NCBI RefSeq assembly: GCF_004349215.1
Contig: NZ_SMKU01000063.1
Coordinates: 1-34,022, forward strand
Length of the DNA: 34,022 nt
Direction: 5' to 3'
From: Actinomadura rubrisoli
GTDB lineage: Bacteria > Actinomycetota > Actinomycetes > Streptosporangiales > Streptosporangiaceae
Made by a program: the position numbers and the translations under genes. The first letter of the stretch is position 1. Each line of letters opens with the position of its first letter. Of this stretch, positions 24,019-31,556 are shown in pieces. The notes under the pieces were generated by a model that saw only the letters and a program-made list of their open reading frames with translations, had not been told where the DNA came from and made no database searches.

Positions 24019-24053
24019 GGCCCGCGGCCGGTACGGAATGCGGCCCATCAAAG

Positions 24054-24072
24054 AATGTTATACGGATTCATT
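24054..24072. promoter_or_regulatory. Candidate LysR box (T-N11-A) before the protease gene
   Basis: AATG-N11-CATT is an interrupted dyad, and T24058-N11-A24070 within it fits the LTTR rule. It lies in the A/T-rich divergent region, directly upstream of the predicted protease -35 at 24076. Confidence 0.45.
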
Positions 24073-24075
24073 ATG

Positions 24076-24104
24076 TTCACCGCGGCGCTTTATGGGGCTA
24101 CTCT
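24076..24104 (+). promoter_or_regulatory. Predicted promoter of the snapalysin-like gene
   Basis: TTCACC (24076-24081), 17-bp spacer, TACTCT (24099-24104). The -10 is of the TANNNT form. The expected start near 24111 leaves a leader of about 75 bases. Confidence 0.5.
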
Positions 24105-24185
24105 CCATCAGGTCGGCGCCACAGAACATCGACATATCGGGGGGAACCAACCGGTCATCACCCGCCAGCGAAAAAGGAGCCGGAG

Positions 24186-24755
24186 TTGTTCCCAACCAGA
24201 TTCATCACCGCGGTGCTCGGCGGCATCGCCGCCCTCGTCCTGGTCGGCGCGCCCAGCGCCACCGCCGCTCCCCAGCCCGTGGCGGTGCGGACCATCTACT
24301 ACGACGCCAGCAAGGCGGCCGAGCTCAGCCCCCTGGTCGACCAGGCGGCCGAGATCTGGAACACCCGCGTCACGAGCGTCAAGCTGGTCGCGGGGCAGGG
24401 CGGCATCTCGGTGACCACCGCCCAGAACGGGTCTGCGCCCGGGACGGCCAGCTGCGTCGGCTGCACCCGCGGGCAGATCTACTTCTACCGCAACCAGATC
24501 AAGTCGTCCGGCGCCGGCCCGCTGCGCGTGGTCGTCCACGAGTTCGGCCACATCCTCAGCCTCCAGCACCCGAGCGACATCGGGAACTGCGACAAGGTGA
24601 TGGCGGGCGGACGGTGCGAGAACCCCTACCCCAACGCCGACGAGAGCGCCGCGGTCCAGCGCTTCTGGGCCGGCAGCCGGCTCCGCGCCGAGCCCGGCCC
24701 GCTCCCCGCCGACGAGAGCGAGACCCTGGGGGCGCCCGCGCTGGTGACCCGCTAG
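24186..24755 (+). CDS. Secreted snapalysin-like zinc metalloprotease
   Basis: A 189-residue preprotein. Residues 1-27 are a signal peptide (RFITAVLGGIAALVLVGAPSATA, cut near ATA-AP). The mature part resembles Streptomyces small neutral protease: RTIYYDASKAAEL, a QIYFYRNQI strand, VVVHEFGHILSLQH with H118-E119-H122, and KVMAGGRCENPYPNADE with the Met-turn M139. Four cysteines (C90, C93, C135, C144) could make two disulfides. Known snapalysins read HExxHxxGxxD with Asp as third zinc ligand; here that position is H128, and the preceding Gly is S125, a metzincin-like variation. TTG 24186 has AAGGAG six bases upstream. It is divergent from a LysR gene, like snpA/snpR, so it is probably activated by it. 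Confidence 0.85.
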   Translation: MFPTRFITAVLGGIAALVLVGAPSATAAPQPVAVRTIYYDASKAAELSPLVDQAAEIWNTRVTSVKLVAGQGGISVTTAQNGSAPGTASCVGCTRGQIYFYRNQIKSSGAGPLRVVVHEFGHILSLQHPSDIGNCDKVMAGGRCENPYPNADESAAVQRFWAGSRLRAEPGPLPADESETLGAPALVTR

Positions 24756-24778
24756 CCCATCAAGCCCTCCCGGGCGCG

Positions 24779-24813
24779 GGGCCGGGCCGAGACCGCAGGT
24801 CCCGGCCCGGCCC
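24779..24813 (+). terminator. Terminator of the protease gene
   Basis: GGGCCGGGCC (24779-24788) pairs perfectly with GGCCCGGCCC (24804-24813); an inner GACC/GGTC adds 4 bp around a 3-base loop. It starts 23 bp after the stop. There is no U-run. Confidence 0.75.
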
Positions 24814-25134
24814 TTCGGCATCCACCGGACGATCTCCGTTGCCGGTGCGCGCGGCCAGGCCAACGGCTCGGCGCTCCTGCTTCTCCAGACGCTGGTCCCG
24901 CCGCTCGCCGACATTCCGCTTGAGGGCGAAAGGTGGCGGTTCGACCGTGAGTCACGTCCCAGACTCGCCGGCCGCAAGGCATGGAAGGCCCGCGCCCCGC
25001 TGGCACCGCGCGGACGGACGGCCGGGTTCAACTGGCGGGGCTCCTACGACGACGGCTTCCGCGACCTACTGTCAGGGAAATGGCGGGAGCCGCTTCCCGA
25101 CCTCCCGCAGATCGAGATACCGATCCCCAAATAG
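24814..25134 (+). pseudogene. Orphan C-terminal coding fragment without a start
   Basis: From the terminator to TAG 25132 one frame stays open with protein-like content: LLLLQTLVPPLADIPLEG, RWRFDRESRPRLAGRKAWKARAP, GFNWRGSYDDGFRDLLSGKW, PLPDLPQIEIPIP. It has no ATG, GTG or TTG and no ribosome site, so it looks like the end of a gene whose front half has been lost. The family is not recognised. This is the only content of the 390-bp gap between the protease and the alpha/beta hydrolase apart from the terminator. Confidence 0.4.
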
Positions 25135-25145
25135 CCTGGCGCCTT

Positions 25146-26432
25146 CTAGGGGATGAGTTTCACTTCCGGGTAACGGCTGCTGGGACGGTCGAAGAGATGC
25201 GTGTGCCGTCCTCGCAGGTGGAGGTCGAAGAACGCGGTGACGTAGGCGCGCTGGGCCGCGATCGAGCGGTCGGGGTCGATCGTCCCGACGGTTTCGGCGA
25301 CGGGTATGTTCGGCAGTTCCTTGGCTATCTGGGGGAGCATCGCTTGGGCGTCGCAGAATGACAGGTGCTGCGTCCCGATGAACCGCGCCTCGCGTTTCCA
25401 GCCGCTCGACCGGTCCCAGAACGTCTTCCAGCTCGGCACGCTCTCCCGGGTCGTCGTCTCTCCCGCCACCTGCATGAACGGCTTGGTCACGCCGCTCTGA
25501 ACGACCGGTCCGTAGAGGTTGCCGTCGAGGTTGATGCCCGCGTCGAGGCGCCGGTCGTCCGCTAGGAGCTGGGCGGCCATGGCACCGCCGAAGGAATGGC
25601 CGAACATCCCGGTCCGCGACAGGTCCAGGGCGCCGCGCAGTCCGGCGGGCAGCGCCCTGCCCCCGGCGTCGGGGTTGTGCCCGCGGTCCATGCGCGCCAG
25701 CTCGTTGAGGACGAACCGCAGGTCCGCGACACGTGTGGAGACCAGTACTTTCACCAGCTTGTCCCACTCCTCCTCGGACGGGTCCTGCGGGAGCCGCCCC
25801 CGCTCGACCCGTCCGCCGGGGAACTCGACCTGGTCGGGCTGGTAGGTGTGGTCGACGCTGACGACAATGTAGCCGCGCGCGGCGAGCTCCTCGATCAGGG
25901 CGGTGCCGAGGGCGCGCGGGCCGTCCAGGCCGGGGGAGTAGAGGACGACGGGAAGGGGCGCCGCCCCGCGGTCCAGCGGTGCGCCGACGCGGGCGTGGCT
26001 CATCGTGGCCGCCCAGTTCACCTGGCCCGGCGCGACGCCCAGATCGGCGGCCGTGTTCCGGTCGAAGTCGGCCGCGGCATGGGGCGGCATCTGCGGCGCC
26101 AGAGGCAGCCTGTCCGCCTTCCGGGCGGGATACCAGATGCTCACCATGAGTTCCCGATACGGCTTGGACGGCGCCAGGGAGTCGGAGCGCGACCGGTCGA
26201 TCAGATGCAGCGGGACGGTGCCGACCGGGCGCCGCACGGTGGGCGCCGGAAGCGACATCTTGACGGCCGCCGCAGCCGTTCTCGCGGTGCTTCCGGGAGC
26301 GGGCTTTTGCGCCGCGGCTTCGGTGGCCGCCGCCGGTGCGGCCAGCAGGGTCACCGCCACGGCGGCGGCGCCCATTCCGGCGGCCGCCCGTCCGCCGCGG
26401 TGGGGCCCGAAAGTTTGGGAAAAGGCTGACAT
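25146..26432 (-). CDS. Secreted alpha/beta hydrolase (PAF-acetylhydrolase-like)
   Basis: A 428-residue preprotein. Residues 1-42 hold a signal peptide (RAAAGMGAAAVAVTLLAAPAAATEA). The hydrolase core begins VGTVPLHLIDRSR and has REL-MVSIWYPA, VVLYSPGLDGPR, nucleophile elbow FGHSFGG (S280), acid GINLDGNLYG (D303) and GTQHLSFCD (H356), a complete Ser-Asp-His triad in the order of bacterial PAF-AH/lipase-like enzymes. The substrate is probably an ester lipid or polymer (inference). ATG 26432 has GAGGAG eight bases ahead; five more residues upstream (MRRRA) are possible. The 267 bp between it and the next gene hold tandem hairpins belonging to that gene. Confidence 0.85.
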   Translation of the reverse strand: MSAFSQTFGPHRGGRAAAGMGAAAVAVTLLAAPAAATEAAAQKPAPGSTARTAAAAVKMSLPAPTVRRPVGTVPLHLIDRSRSDSLAPSKPYRELMVSIWYPARKADRLPLAPQMPPHAAADFDRNTAADLGVAPGQVNWAATMSHARVGAPLDRGAAPLPVVLYSPGLDGPRALGTALIEELAARGYIVVSVDHTYQPDQVEFPGGRVERGRLPQDPSEEEWDKLVKVLVSTRVADLRFVLNELARMDRGHNPDAGGRALPAGLRGALDLSRTGMFGHSFGGAMAAQLLADDRRLDAGINLDGNLYGPVVQSGVTKPFMQVAGETTTRESVPSWKTFWDRSSGWKREARFIGTQHLSFCDAQAMLPQIAKELPNIPVAETVGTIDPDRSIAAQRAYVTAFFDLHLRGRHTHLFDRPSSRYPEVKLIP

Positions 26433-26624
26433 CGCTCGTCTCCTCACAGGTGAGTGCCGCGTTATGAGAAGCCTTCCAGCGACGTCCCGCCTGGTGATCG
26501 ACCCGGTGAACGACCCGGGCGTAATCCGGAAGGCGGTGAAGCGAGGATGTCGTCCGTCTCAGGGGGGATTCGACGTAGACGGCTCAGCGGCACCGGTTCG
26601 GAGGCGAGAGCATAAAAGCCGACA

Positions 26625-26690
26625 GGCTCCTGCCCGCGAACGGACAGGAGCCGGGCACAGGCGTTGGCGCGCCGAATCGGACGCCAACGC
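26625..26690 (-). terminator. Tandem terminators of the sigma/CU044_5270 operon
   Basis: Leftward from the stop at 26700 come two perfect hairpins: GCGTTGGCG/CGCCAACGC (26661-26690, 9-bp stem, 12-base loop) and GGCTCCTG/CAGGAGCC (26625-26652, 8-bp stem, 12-base loop). A TTTT run follows the second by about 5 bases, so it is a good intrinsic terminator. Confidence 0.7.
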
Positions 26691-26699
26691 GAATCGGGC

Positions 26700-27707
26700 T
26701 CAGCGCGGGAGCTGGCCGCGTTTGTCGACCACACCGATCGCCAGAAGCGCGCTGTGGCTGAGGACGGTTCCCTTCTTGCCCTGATCGCCGTCCTTGACGA
26801 GGACGGAGCGTTCACCGAGGTAGGCGAAGGTCTTCTTGTCGAAGATCCACTCGGACCGCACGGGGCCCTGCACCCTGGCGACGGCCACTCCGTGGCGGCC
26901 CGCCGCGTCGACGGCGTCCGGCACCATCACCACACCCGGGATCTTGGCCGCGGCACGGTAGAAGGCGGCCGCGAGGCGGGGCGGCACCAGATTCCCATTG
27001 ACCAGGAGACCGATCTCATCGAAAGCCAGGCCCTCCTTGCTTTGATCGTATCCCTTCTGCCCCTTGTGCTCCTTGTAGATGCGCTGCAGGATCGCGGCCG
27101 GGTCGGTGGGGAACGTCAACAGCCGCTTATAGCTGAAGACATTGTCTCCGCTGATTCCGGTGGGCTTGCCGCCGTTTTTGCGGATCATTCCCTCAACACC
27201 GGTCGCCAGCGGTGAGGTCCACACCTCATCGACCACCGGGGTCCGCTGCGTCGTCTTCTTCCTGCCCGGCTCCTTGCCGATCGCGGTGTAGATCCCCTTG
27301 GTCCGGGTGTAGATGAACTGGTCGTCGCCCACGGCGACGGCGGGCTTGCGCTCGGCGGCCAGTGACACGCGGTCCAGCAGCGCGACCGCGTTCTTCGGAG
27401 CGCCCCCTTCGAAGGCGACCAACGGCACCGCCTTGGGGCCGTCACCGCCGTCCACCGCGACGATCGCTCCGGCCGCCACAGCGGTGGCCGCGACCGATGC
27501 CGACAGGACACCGACGGCGAGGCGGCGCCGGCGGGCGCGCGGACGGGGGGCCGCGGCGGGGTCGGACCCCTGGATTTCCAGCATGAAGTGCTCCTTGAGG
27601 AGGCGGCGGCGACCGTCGGAGAGCTCCGGGTCGCCCGGGGCGGGCAGTAGCCCCGCCAACTCCTCGCGCTCGGCGGGGCCCGGGCCCTGCCGCGGAGTGA
27701 CGTTCAT
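26700..27707 (-). CDS. CU044_5270-family membrane protein, partner of ECF sigma factor
   Basis: A 335-residue protein. The N-terminus is a short cytoplasmic segment (EELAGLLPAPGDPELSDGRRRLLKEHFMLEI), followed by an Arg-rich stretch (RPRARRRR), one membrane helix (LAVGVLSASVAATAVAAGAIVAV, about 63-85) and an extracellular domain (VSLAAERKPAVAVGDDQFIYTRT; LTFPTDPAAILQRIY; VQGPVRSEWIFDKKTFAYLGERSVLV). This matches actinobacterial CU044_5270 proteins, which follow ECF sigma genes and are presumed to act as membrane-bound regulators, possibly anti-sigma (inference; the N-terminus is not a ZAS zinc site). The ATGA overlap with the sigma gene couples the pair; AGGAGAGG precedes the ATG. Confidence 0.85.
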   Translation of the reverse strand: MNVTPRQGPGPAEREELAGLLPAPGDPELSDGRRRLLKEHFMLEIQGSDPAAAPRPRARRRRLAVGVLSASVAATAVAAGAIVAVDGGDGPKAVPLVAFEGGAPKNAVALLDRVSLAAERKPAVAVGDDQFIYTRTKGIYTAIGKEPGRKKTTQRTPVVDEVWTSPLATGVEGMIRKNGGKPTGISGDNVFSYKRLLTFPTDPAAILQRIYKEHKGQKGYDQSKEGLAFDEIGLLVNGNLVPPRLAAAFYRAAAKIPGVVMVPDAVDAAGRHGVAVARVQGPVRSEWIFDKKTFAYLGERSVLVKDGDQGKKGTVLSHSALLAIGVVDKRGQLPR

Positions 27708-28378
27708 CGGTGCCTCTCCTGAGTCGACCGGACCGCTTTGGCGCGGTCACCATCCAGCTGTCCGTCCAGGACGCTCGGTTCCGTTTTTCCTTCGCCCTCC
27801 CCGTCTCCCCGCCGGTCTGCGCGCGTTCGCTGGGCGCGCAGGTCCGCGTCCGTGAGCTCACGCAAGCGCTTGCGGGCCCGGGACAGTCGTGAGCGGACCG
27901 TCCCGACGGGGACGGCCAGGGCCTCCGCCGCCTCCGCGTAGTCAAGGCCCGACCACACCACGAGCGCGAACACCTCGCGCTCGGCCGGCCGCAGGCGGCC
28001 CAGGGCGGCCCGGGCGGCGGCGAGCTGCTCGGCGTCGGCCATCCGCCCGACCAGATCGTCGGCGAAATCGGGCATCGTGTCGCCGCGCGGCAGCCGCGAG
28101 AGCGCGGCCCGGTGCCGGCGGGCCGCCCGGCCGGTGTTGCGCAGCACGTTGGCCGCGATGCCCAGCAGCCACGGCCGCAGGCTCTCGCCGTCCGGGCGTA
28201 TCCCCTCCCGGAGCCGCCACGCCTCCATGAAGGTCAGCGACACCACGTCCTCGGCCGCCGCCCAGTCACCCACCACCCGGACCGCATGGCGGTAGACCAC
28301 GGCCGCGTGCTCGTCGAAGACCTCCGCGAACGCGTCCTGATCCCCGGCGCGCAGCCGGGCTCGCAATGACAACTCCAC
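27704..28378 (-). CDS. ECF RNA polymerase sigma factor
   Basis: A 224-residue sigma factor. Region 2: LRARLRAGDQDAFAEVFDEHAAVVYRHAVRVVGDWAAAEDVVSLTFMEAWRLRE, with LRPWLLGIAANVLRN. Region 4: LGRLRPAEREVFALVVWSGLDYAEAAEALAVPVGTVRSRLSRARKRLREL. The basic C-terminal tail after LTDADLRAQ is long and may be flexible. GTG 28378 (MELSLRARL) has AGGA about nine bases ahead; longer upstream readings run through a hairpin and are rejected. It overlaps the CU044_5270 gene, its probable regulator. Confidence 0.9.
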   Translation of the reverse strand: MELSLRARLRAGDQDAFAEVFDEHAAVVYRHAVRVVGDWAAAEDVVSLTFMEAWRLREGIRPDGESLRPWLLGIAANVLRNTGRAARRHRAALSRLPRGDTMPDFADDLVGRMADAEQLAAARAALGRLRPAEREVFALVVWSGLDYAEAAEALAVPVGTVRSRLSRARKRLRELTDADLRAQRTRADRRGDGEGEGKTEPSVLDGQLDGDRAKAVRSTQERHR

Positions 28379-28388
28379 ACCCTGTCCT

Positions 28389-28417
28389 GTCACGGGACCG
28401 CGGGGGGTTCCCGTGAC
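28389..28417. promoter_or_regulatory. Perfect hairpin in the leader of the ECF sigma gene
   Basis: GTCACGGGA (28389-28397) and TCCCGTGAC (28409-28417) form a 9-bp stem with an 11-base loop, ending 10 bp upstream of the sigma GTG. On the sigma strand it contains GGGAACC, similar to ECF -35 GGAAC boxes, but a matching -10 is not evident. It could be an operator or leader hairpin. Confidence 0.45.
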
Positions 28418-28559
28418 GCCGATCACAATTGAACACGCGCAGCGCCACGGGCAGGTGGAGCGGTAGGGCAGGTCGGATTTCCGGGGCCGCATGCGGACAC
28501 TGCGGGTCCGCGTCCGTTCCGGAGGGTTGATACTCGAACCACAGGGAGTGAGGAGTGCC

Positions 28560-29936
28560 ATGGAAACCACCGCCTCCGCAGGTCAATCGCCGGACAGGCC
28601 GATCAACCGGTACGGTCCGCTGGACTCCCCGCCCGTCGAGGCCGAAGAGGCCCGGGGACGGCTCGCCCCCGGCCAGGTCGCGATCCTCGACGTCCAGCCG
28701 GTGGAACGCGTGATGAGCGACCAGCCCTTCCAACTGCGGGTGCGCCTCGCGGGCGGGACGGGCGAGGGGGTGGTCAGCGTCCTCACGCACTGGGCGGGCA
28801 CACCGTTCGTCGTGGAGCGCAGGATCGGCGCCGACGACCACGACCGCGGATACGCGGACGTGGAGTTCACCGCCGACCAGTCACTGCCGCCCGGTCCCGC
28901 GACGTTCACCGTCGGTGTCATCGTCGAGTCGGGGGCGCAGGCCGACTTCACCGTCAGCGTCGCCGTGCTCCCGTCCAACCCGTTCAGCATGCGGCTGTCC
29001 CCGCGCGACAACTTCGTGACCGGGACGTTCAGCGTCCGCGCGGTGAAGTCCGGGAACTCCTACCAGATCAACATGACCGTGACCCTCAGCAACGGCGACG
29101 CCGCCGCCGTCGCCATGCGGCAGGACTTCCGGTGGGAGTTCTGGGACGGGCCGGTCGGCGGCGGGACGCTGGTGGAACAGGGCACCGGGGGCTTTCCGGA
29201 CCCGATCACCGTGGGCGCGCACAGCACGTGGGAGGGCTGGATCGCGTTCAACTCGCCCAGCGGCAGCGGCATCTTCAACAAGCTGGAGGGCAGGGAGGAC
29301 CTGGCGGTCCGGATCATCATGACCCGCCAGTCCGGGGGCACCGTCGAAGCCCAGATCACGGTGCGGACGATGTTCTCCTACGGTCTGAACATCACCCGGG
29401 TCGGTGCCGAGTCCTTCACCAACGAGGAGTACACCGACCTCTACCGCGCCGTGGACGTGACCCGCACCATCTACGAGCGCCGCGATGTCACGGTGGCCGT
29501 CGACCGCCGCTTCATCTCCAACGCGAGCGCCGGCGGCTTCACCGTCATCACGTCCGAGACCGAGGCCCGCGACCTGTTCGAGCAGTGGTCGGGCCCCGAC
29601 AACGGGTTCATCGACGTGTTCGTGGTGCCGAGCATCTCCGGCACCGGCTTCGACGGGCTGGCCGGCGCCATCCCCGGGCCGACCTCGCACGACGGCCGCA
29701 ACAGCGGCGTGGTGGTGGACAAGAGCGGCTTCGTCGACGGCGCCGGCGTCCGGCACCTCAACGTCGCCTACCTCGGCATGCTGATCGGCCATGAGGTCGG
29801 GCACTACCTTGGGCTCGTCCATGTCAGCGAGGCGGGCAACCTGATGCTCTCCTCCAGCACCGCGACCGACACCAATCTCAACTACGACCCCCAGTACCGG
29901 ACGATCATCCGGCACGGGTGGGTCCGCATCGCGTGA
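28560..29936 (+). CDS. Metzincin-type zinc metalloprotease without signal peptide
   Basis: A 458-residue protein. Near the C-terminus HEVGHYLGLVH (H411, E412, H415, H421) exactly fits HExxHxxGxxH, and NLMLSS gives the Met-turn M429. The catalytic domain probably begins near FSYGLNITRVGAESFTNEEYTDLYRAVDVTRTIYERRDV. The first 270 residues are beta-rich, with two Ig-like stretches (GQVAILDVQPVERVMSDQPFQLRVRLAGGTGEG and TGTFSVRAVKSGNSYQINMTVTLSNGD). There is no N-terminal hydrophobic segment (METTASAGQSPDRPINRYG), so no Sec/Tat export is evident, odd for a metzincin. ATG 28560 has GAGGAG five bases upstream. The neighbour 12 bp downstream is a HEAT-like protein, likely co-transcribed. Confidence 0.82.
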   Translation: METTASAGQSPDRPINRYGPLDSPPVEAEEARGRLAPGQVAILDVQPVERVMSDQPFQLRVRLAGGTGEGVVSVLTHWAGTPFVVERRIGADDHDRGYADVEFTADQSLPPGPATFTVGVIVESGAQADFTVSVAVLPSNPFSMRLSPRDNFVTGTFSVRAVKSGNSYQINMTVTLSNGDAAAVAMRQDFRWEFWDGPVGGGTLVEQGTGGFPDPITVGAHSTWEGWIAFNSPSGSGIFNKLEGREDLAVRIIMTRQSGGTVEAQITVRTMFSYGLNITRVGAESFTNEEYTDLYRAVDVTRTIYERRDVTVAVDRRFISNASAGGFTVITSETEARDLFEQWSGPDNGFIDVFVVPSISGTGFDGLAGAIPGPTSHDGRNSGVVVDKSGFVDGAGVRHLNVAYLGMLIGHEVGHYLGLVHVSEAGNLMLSSSTATDTNLNYDPQYRTIIRHGWVRIA

Positions 29937-29948
29937 GGACCGGCAGGT

Positions 29949-30509
29949 ATGAGCGAGAGAGCTGGACGGGAAGAAGAGCCCGCCACGCGTCCGTCGACCT
30001 TCGTGAGCCGGGAGGGGCTCCCCGGCGTGCGTGCGCGTGAGGAGGTCAACGAGCTGCTGCGGGCGCACGACCCCGAGGTCGCCGAGGAGAACCTCGCCCG
30101 GCTGACCGACGAGCACAGCCCGCTGCTGCGCCAGATCGCCCGGGAGCGGGACGTCTCCGCGCGCGATCCGCACCTGCGCCGCAACGCGATCACGGCCCTC
30201 GGCCGCGTCGTGTCGGTGGAGAACCTGAACGTGCTGGCCGAGCTGGCGGCCCTCGACGACGACGAGCTGATCCGCGCCAGCGCCCTGACGGTGCTCGCCG
30301 GCACCGGGCTGCGGCTCGCCGTCCCGCTGCTGGCCGACGCGCAGGAGTCGCGGTCCCCGGTGGAGGCCGCCGCCGGGGCCAAGGGCCTGGCCGCGCTGGC
30401 CGACCGCCTCGGCACTGACGCCGTCGAGGCGGCTTTGCGTCCCGGGCAGCGGCAGCCGGGCCCGGCGGAGACCAGCGGCGGCGAGACGGAGGCCGACCCG
30501 TCCCGGTAG
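29949..30509 (+). CDS. HEAT-repeat-like helical protein
   Basis: A 186-residue soluble protein. The middle is repeat-like: AHDPEVAEENLARLTDEHSPLLRQIA, DPHLRRNAITALGRVVSVENLNVLAELAALDDDELIRASALTVLAGTGLRLAVPLLADAQESRSPVEAAAGAKGLAAL, with the spacing of HEAT/PBS-lyase-like helical repeats. Such scaffolds bind proteins or peptides. The tail is disordered and polar. It is 12 bp downstream of the metzincin gene with a weak AGG ribosome site, so they are probably one transcript; a binding or inhibitory role towards the protease is possible but untested. Confidence 0.75.
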   Translation: MSERAGREEEPATRPSTFVSREGLPGVRAREEVNELLRAHDPEVAEENLARLTDEHSPLLRQIARERDVSARDPHLRRNAITALGRVVSVENLNVLAELAALDDDELIRASALTVLAGTGLRLAVPLLADAQESRSPVEAAAGAKGLAALADRLGTDAVEAALRPGQRQPGPAETSGGETEADPSR

Positions 30510-30529
30510 CGGCCCCGCCGGTCCTGAGG

Positions 30530-31444
30530 TCAGTCGACTACGAGGACGATCTTGCCTCGGATTCCGCCCGCCTTGTAGAGGCGGTGCGCGTCGGCGGCCC
30601 GCTCCAGGGGGAGGCTGCCATGGATGTGCCATTTCAGCTTGCCCTGGGCGTACAGGTCGGCCATCTCGGCCAGCCGCGCCGCCGTGCGCTTGGCCGGGCT
30701 CAGGCGGACGCCGAGGGCGGCCGCGCGGTCGTGGTCGTACAGCGTGATGATGCGCGAGCGGTCCTTGACCAGCTCCAGCGTCGCGTCCAGGGCGGCGCCG
30801 CCGACACCGTCCAGGGACGCGTGGACGCCGTCGGGCGCGAGCTCGCGGACACGGTCGGTGAAACCGTCACCGTAGGCGACGGGAACGGCGCCCAGGGACC
30901 GGACGTAATCGTGCTGGGCCTCGCGGGCGGCACCGATCACGGTGGCGCCCCAAAGCCGTCCGAGCTGCACCGCGACCGTGCCGACCGCGCCCGCCGCGCC
31001 GTGCACCAGGAGCGTGTCGCCCGCCCCGACGTTCAGGTCCTCCAAGGCGTTGTACGCGGTCTGGGCCGGAGCGGTGAAACCGCCCGCCACCTCCCAGGGC
31101 ATCGAGGCGGGCTTCCCGGTGACCTGGGCGGAGGAGATCACCAGGTGCTCGCGGTAGGCGTTCAGGAGGGTGAAGCCCAGCACCTCGTCGCCGGCGGCGA
31201 ACCCGGTGACGCCCTCGCCGAGCTGGTCGATCACCCCGGCGAACTCGTTGCCGGGCGTGCGCGGGTATGCGGCGTCCGCGCCCGCGGGAAGCCAGCCCCC
31301 GACGACCGCCACGTCGAAGGGCTGGACGCCGGCCGCCCGGATCCTGACCCGCACCTGGCCCGGGCCCGCCTGCGGCTCGGGGACGTCGGCGAGACGCAGC
31401 GCCTCCGGCCCGCCCGGCCCATCGAAAACGATCACTCTGCTCAT
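30530..31444 (-). CDS. NADPH:quinone reductase-like MDR dehydrogenase
   Basis: A 304-residue medium-chain dehydrogenase. N-terminal GroES-like part: MSRVIVFDGPGGPEALRLADVPEPQAGPGQVRVRIRAAGVQPFDV, TPGNEFAGVIDQLGEGVTGFAAGDEVLGF. Rossmann motif: DTLLVHGAAGAVGTVAVQLGRLWGATVIG. It lacks the cysteines of the catalytic and structural zinc sites, as in the zinc-free quinone-oxidoreductase group. It should reduce quinones or enones with NADPH. ATG 31444 has AGGGAG eight bases ahead. The luxR gene lies upstream on the same strand, 112 bp away, with a promoter between them. Confidence 0.9.
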   Translation of the reverse strand: MSRVIVFDGPGGPEALRLADVPEPQAGPGQVRVRIRAAGVQPFDVAVVGGWLPAGADAAYPRTPGNEFAGVIDQLGEGVTGFAAGDEVLGFTLLNAYREHLVISSAQVTGKPASMPWEVAGGFTAPAQTAYNALEDLNVGAGDTLLVHGAAGAVGTVAVQLGRLWGATVIGAAREAQHDYVRSLGAVPVAYGDGFTDRVRELAPDGVHASLDGVGGAALDATLELVKDRSRIITLYDHDRAAALGVRLSPAKRTAARLAEMADLYAQGKLKWHIHGSLPLERAADAHRLYKAGGIRGKIVLVVD

Positions 31445-31479
31445 CGCGTGCTCCCTGATCGGTCGTACCAACGATCACG

Positions 31480-31523
31480 AAGCTAGGCGGCGCGGGCACG
31501 GGCCCGAATCCGTGGCGCCACGG
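31480..31523 (-). promoter_or_regulatory. Predicted promoter and palindrome for the quinone reductase gene
   Basis: TTCGGG (31508-31503), 17-bp spacer, TAGCTT (31485-31480). Immediately upstream is the perfect 14-bp palindrome CCGTGGCGCCACGG (31510-31523). GTGGCCAC (31526-31533) is another, and an imperfect 20-bp dyad with GATC ends (31457-31476) spans the expected start. This is a rich regulatory stretch; the binder is unknown. Confidence 0.5.
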
Positions 31524-31556
31524 TAGTGGCCACCTGGCCGTCCGGCGGGAGCGCGG

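Noticed and set aside
28389..28417. Autoregulatory ECF promoter (GGAAC box) for the sigma gene
   Set aside because: GGGAACC is present, but no matching ECF -10 is found 16-17 bases on; only the hairpin is retained.
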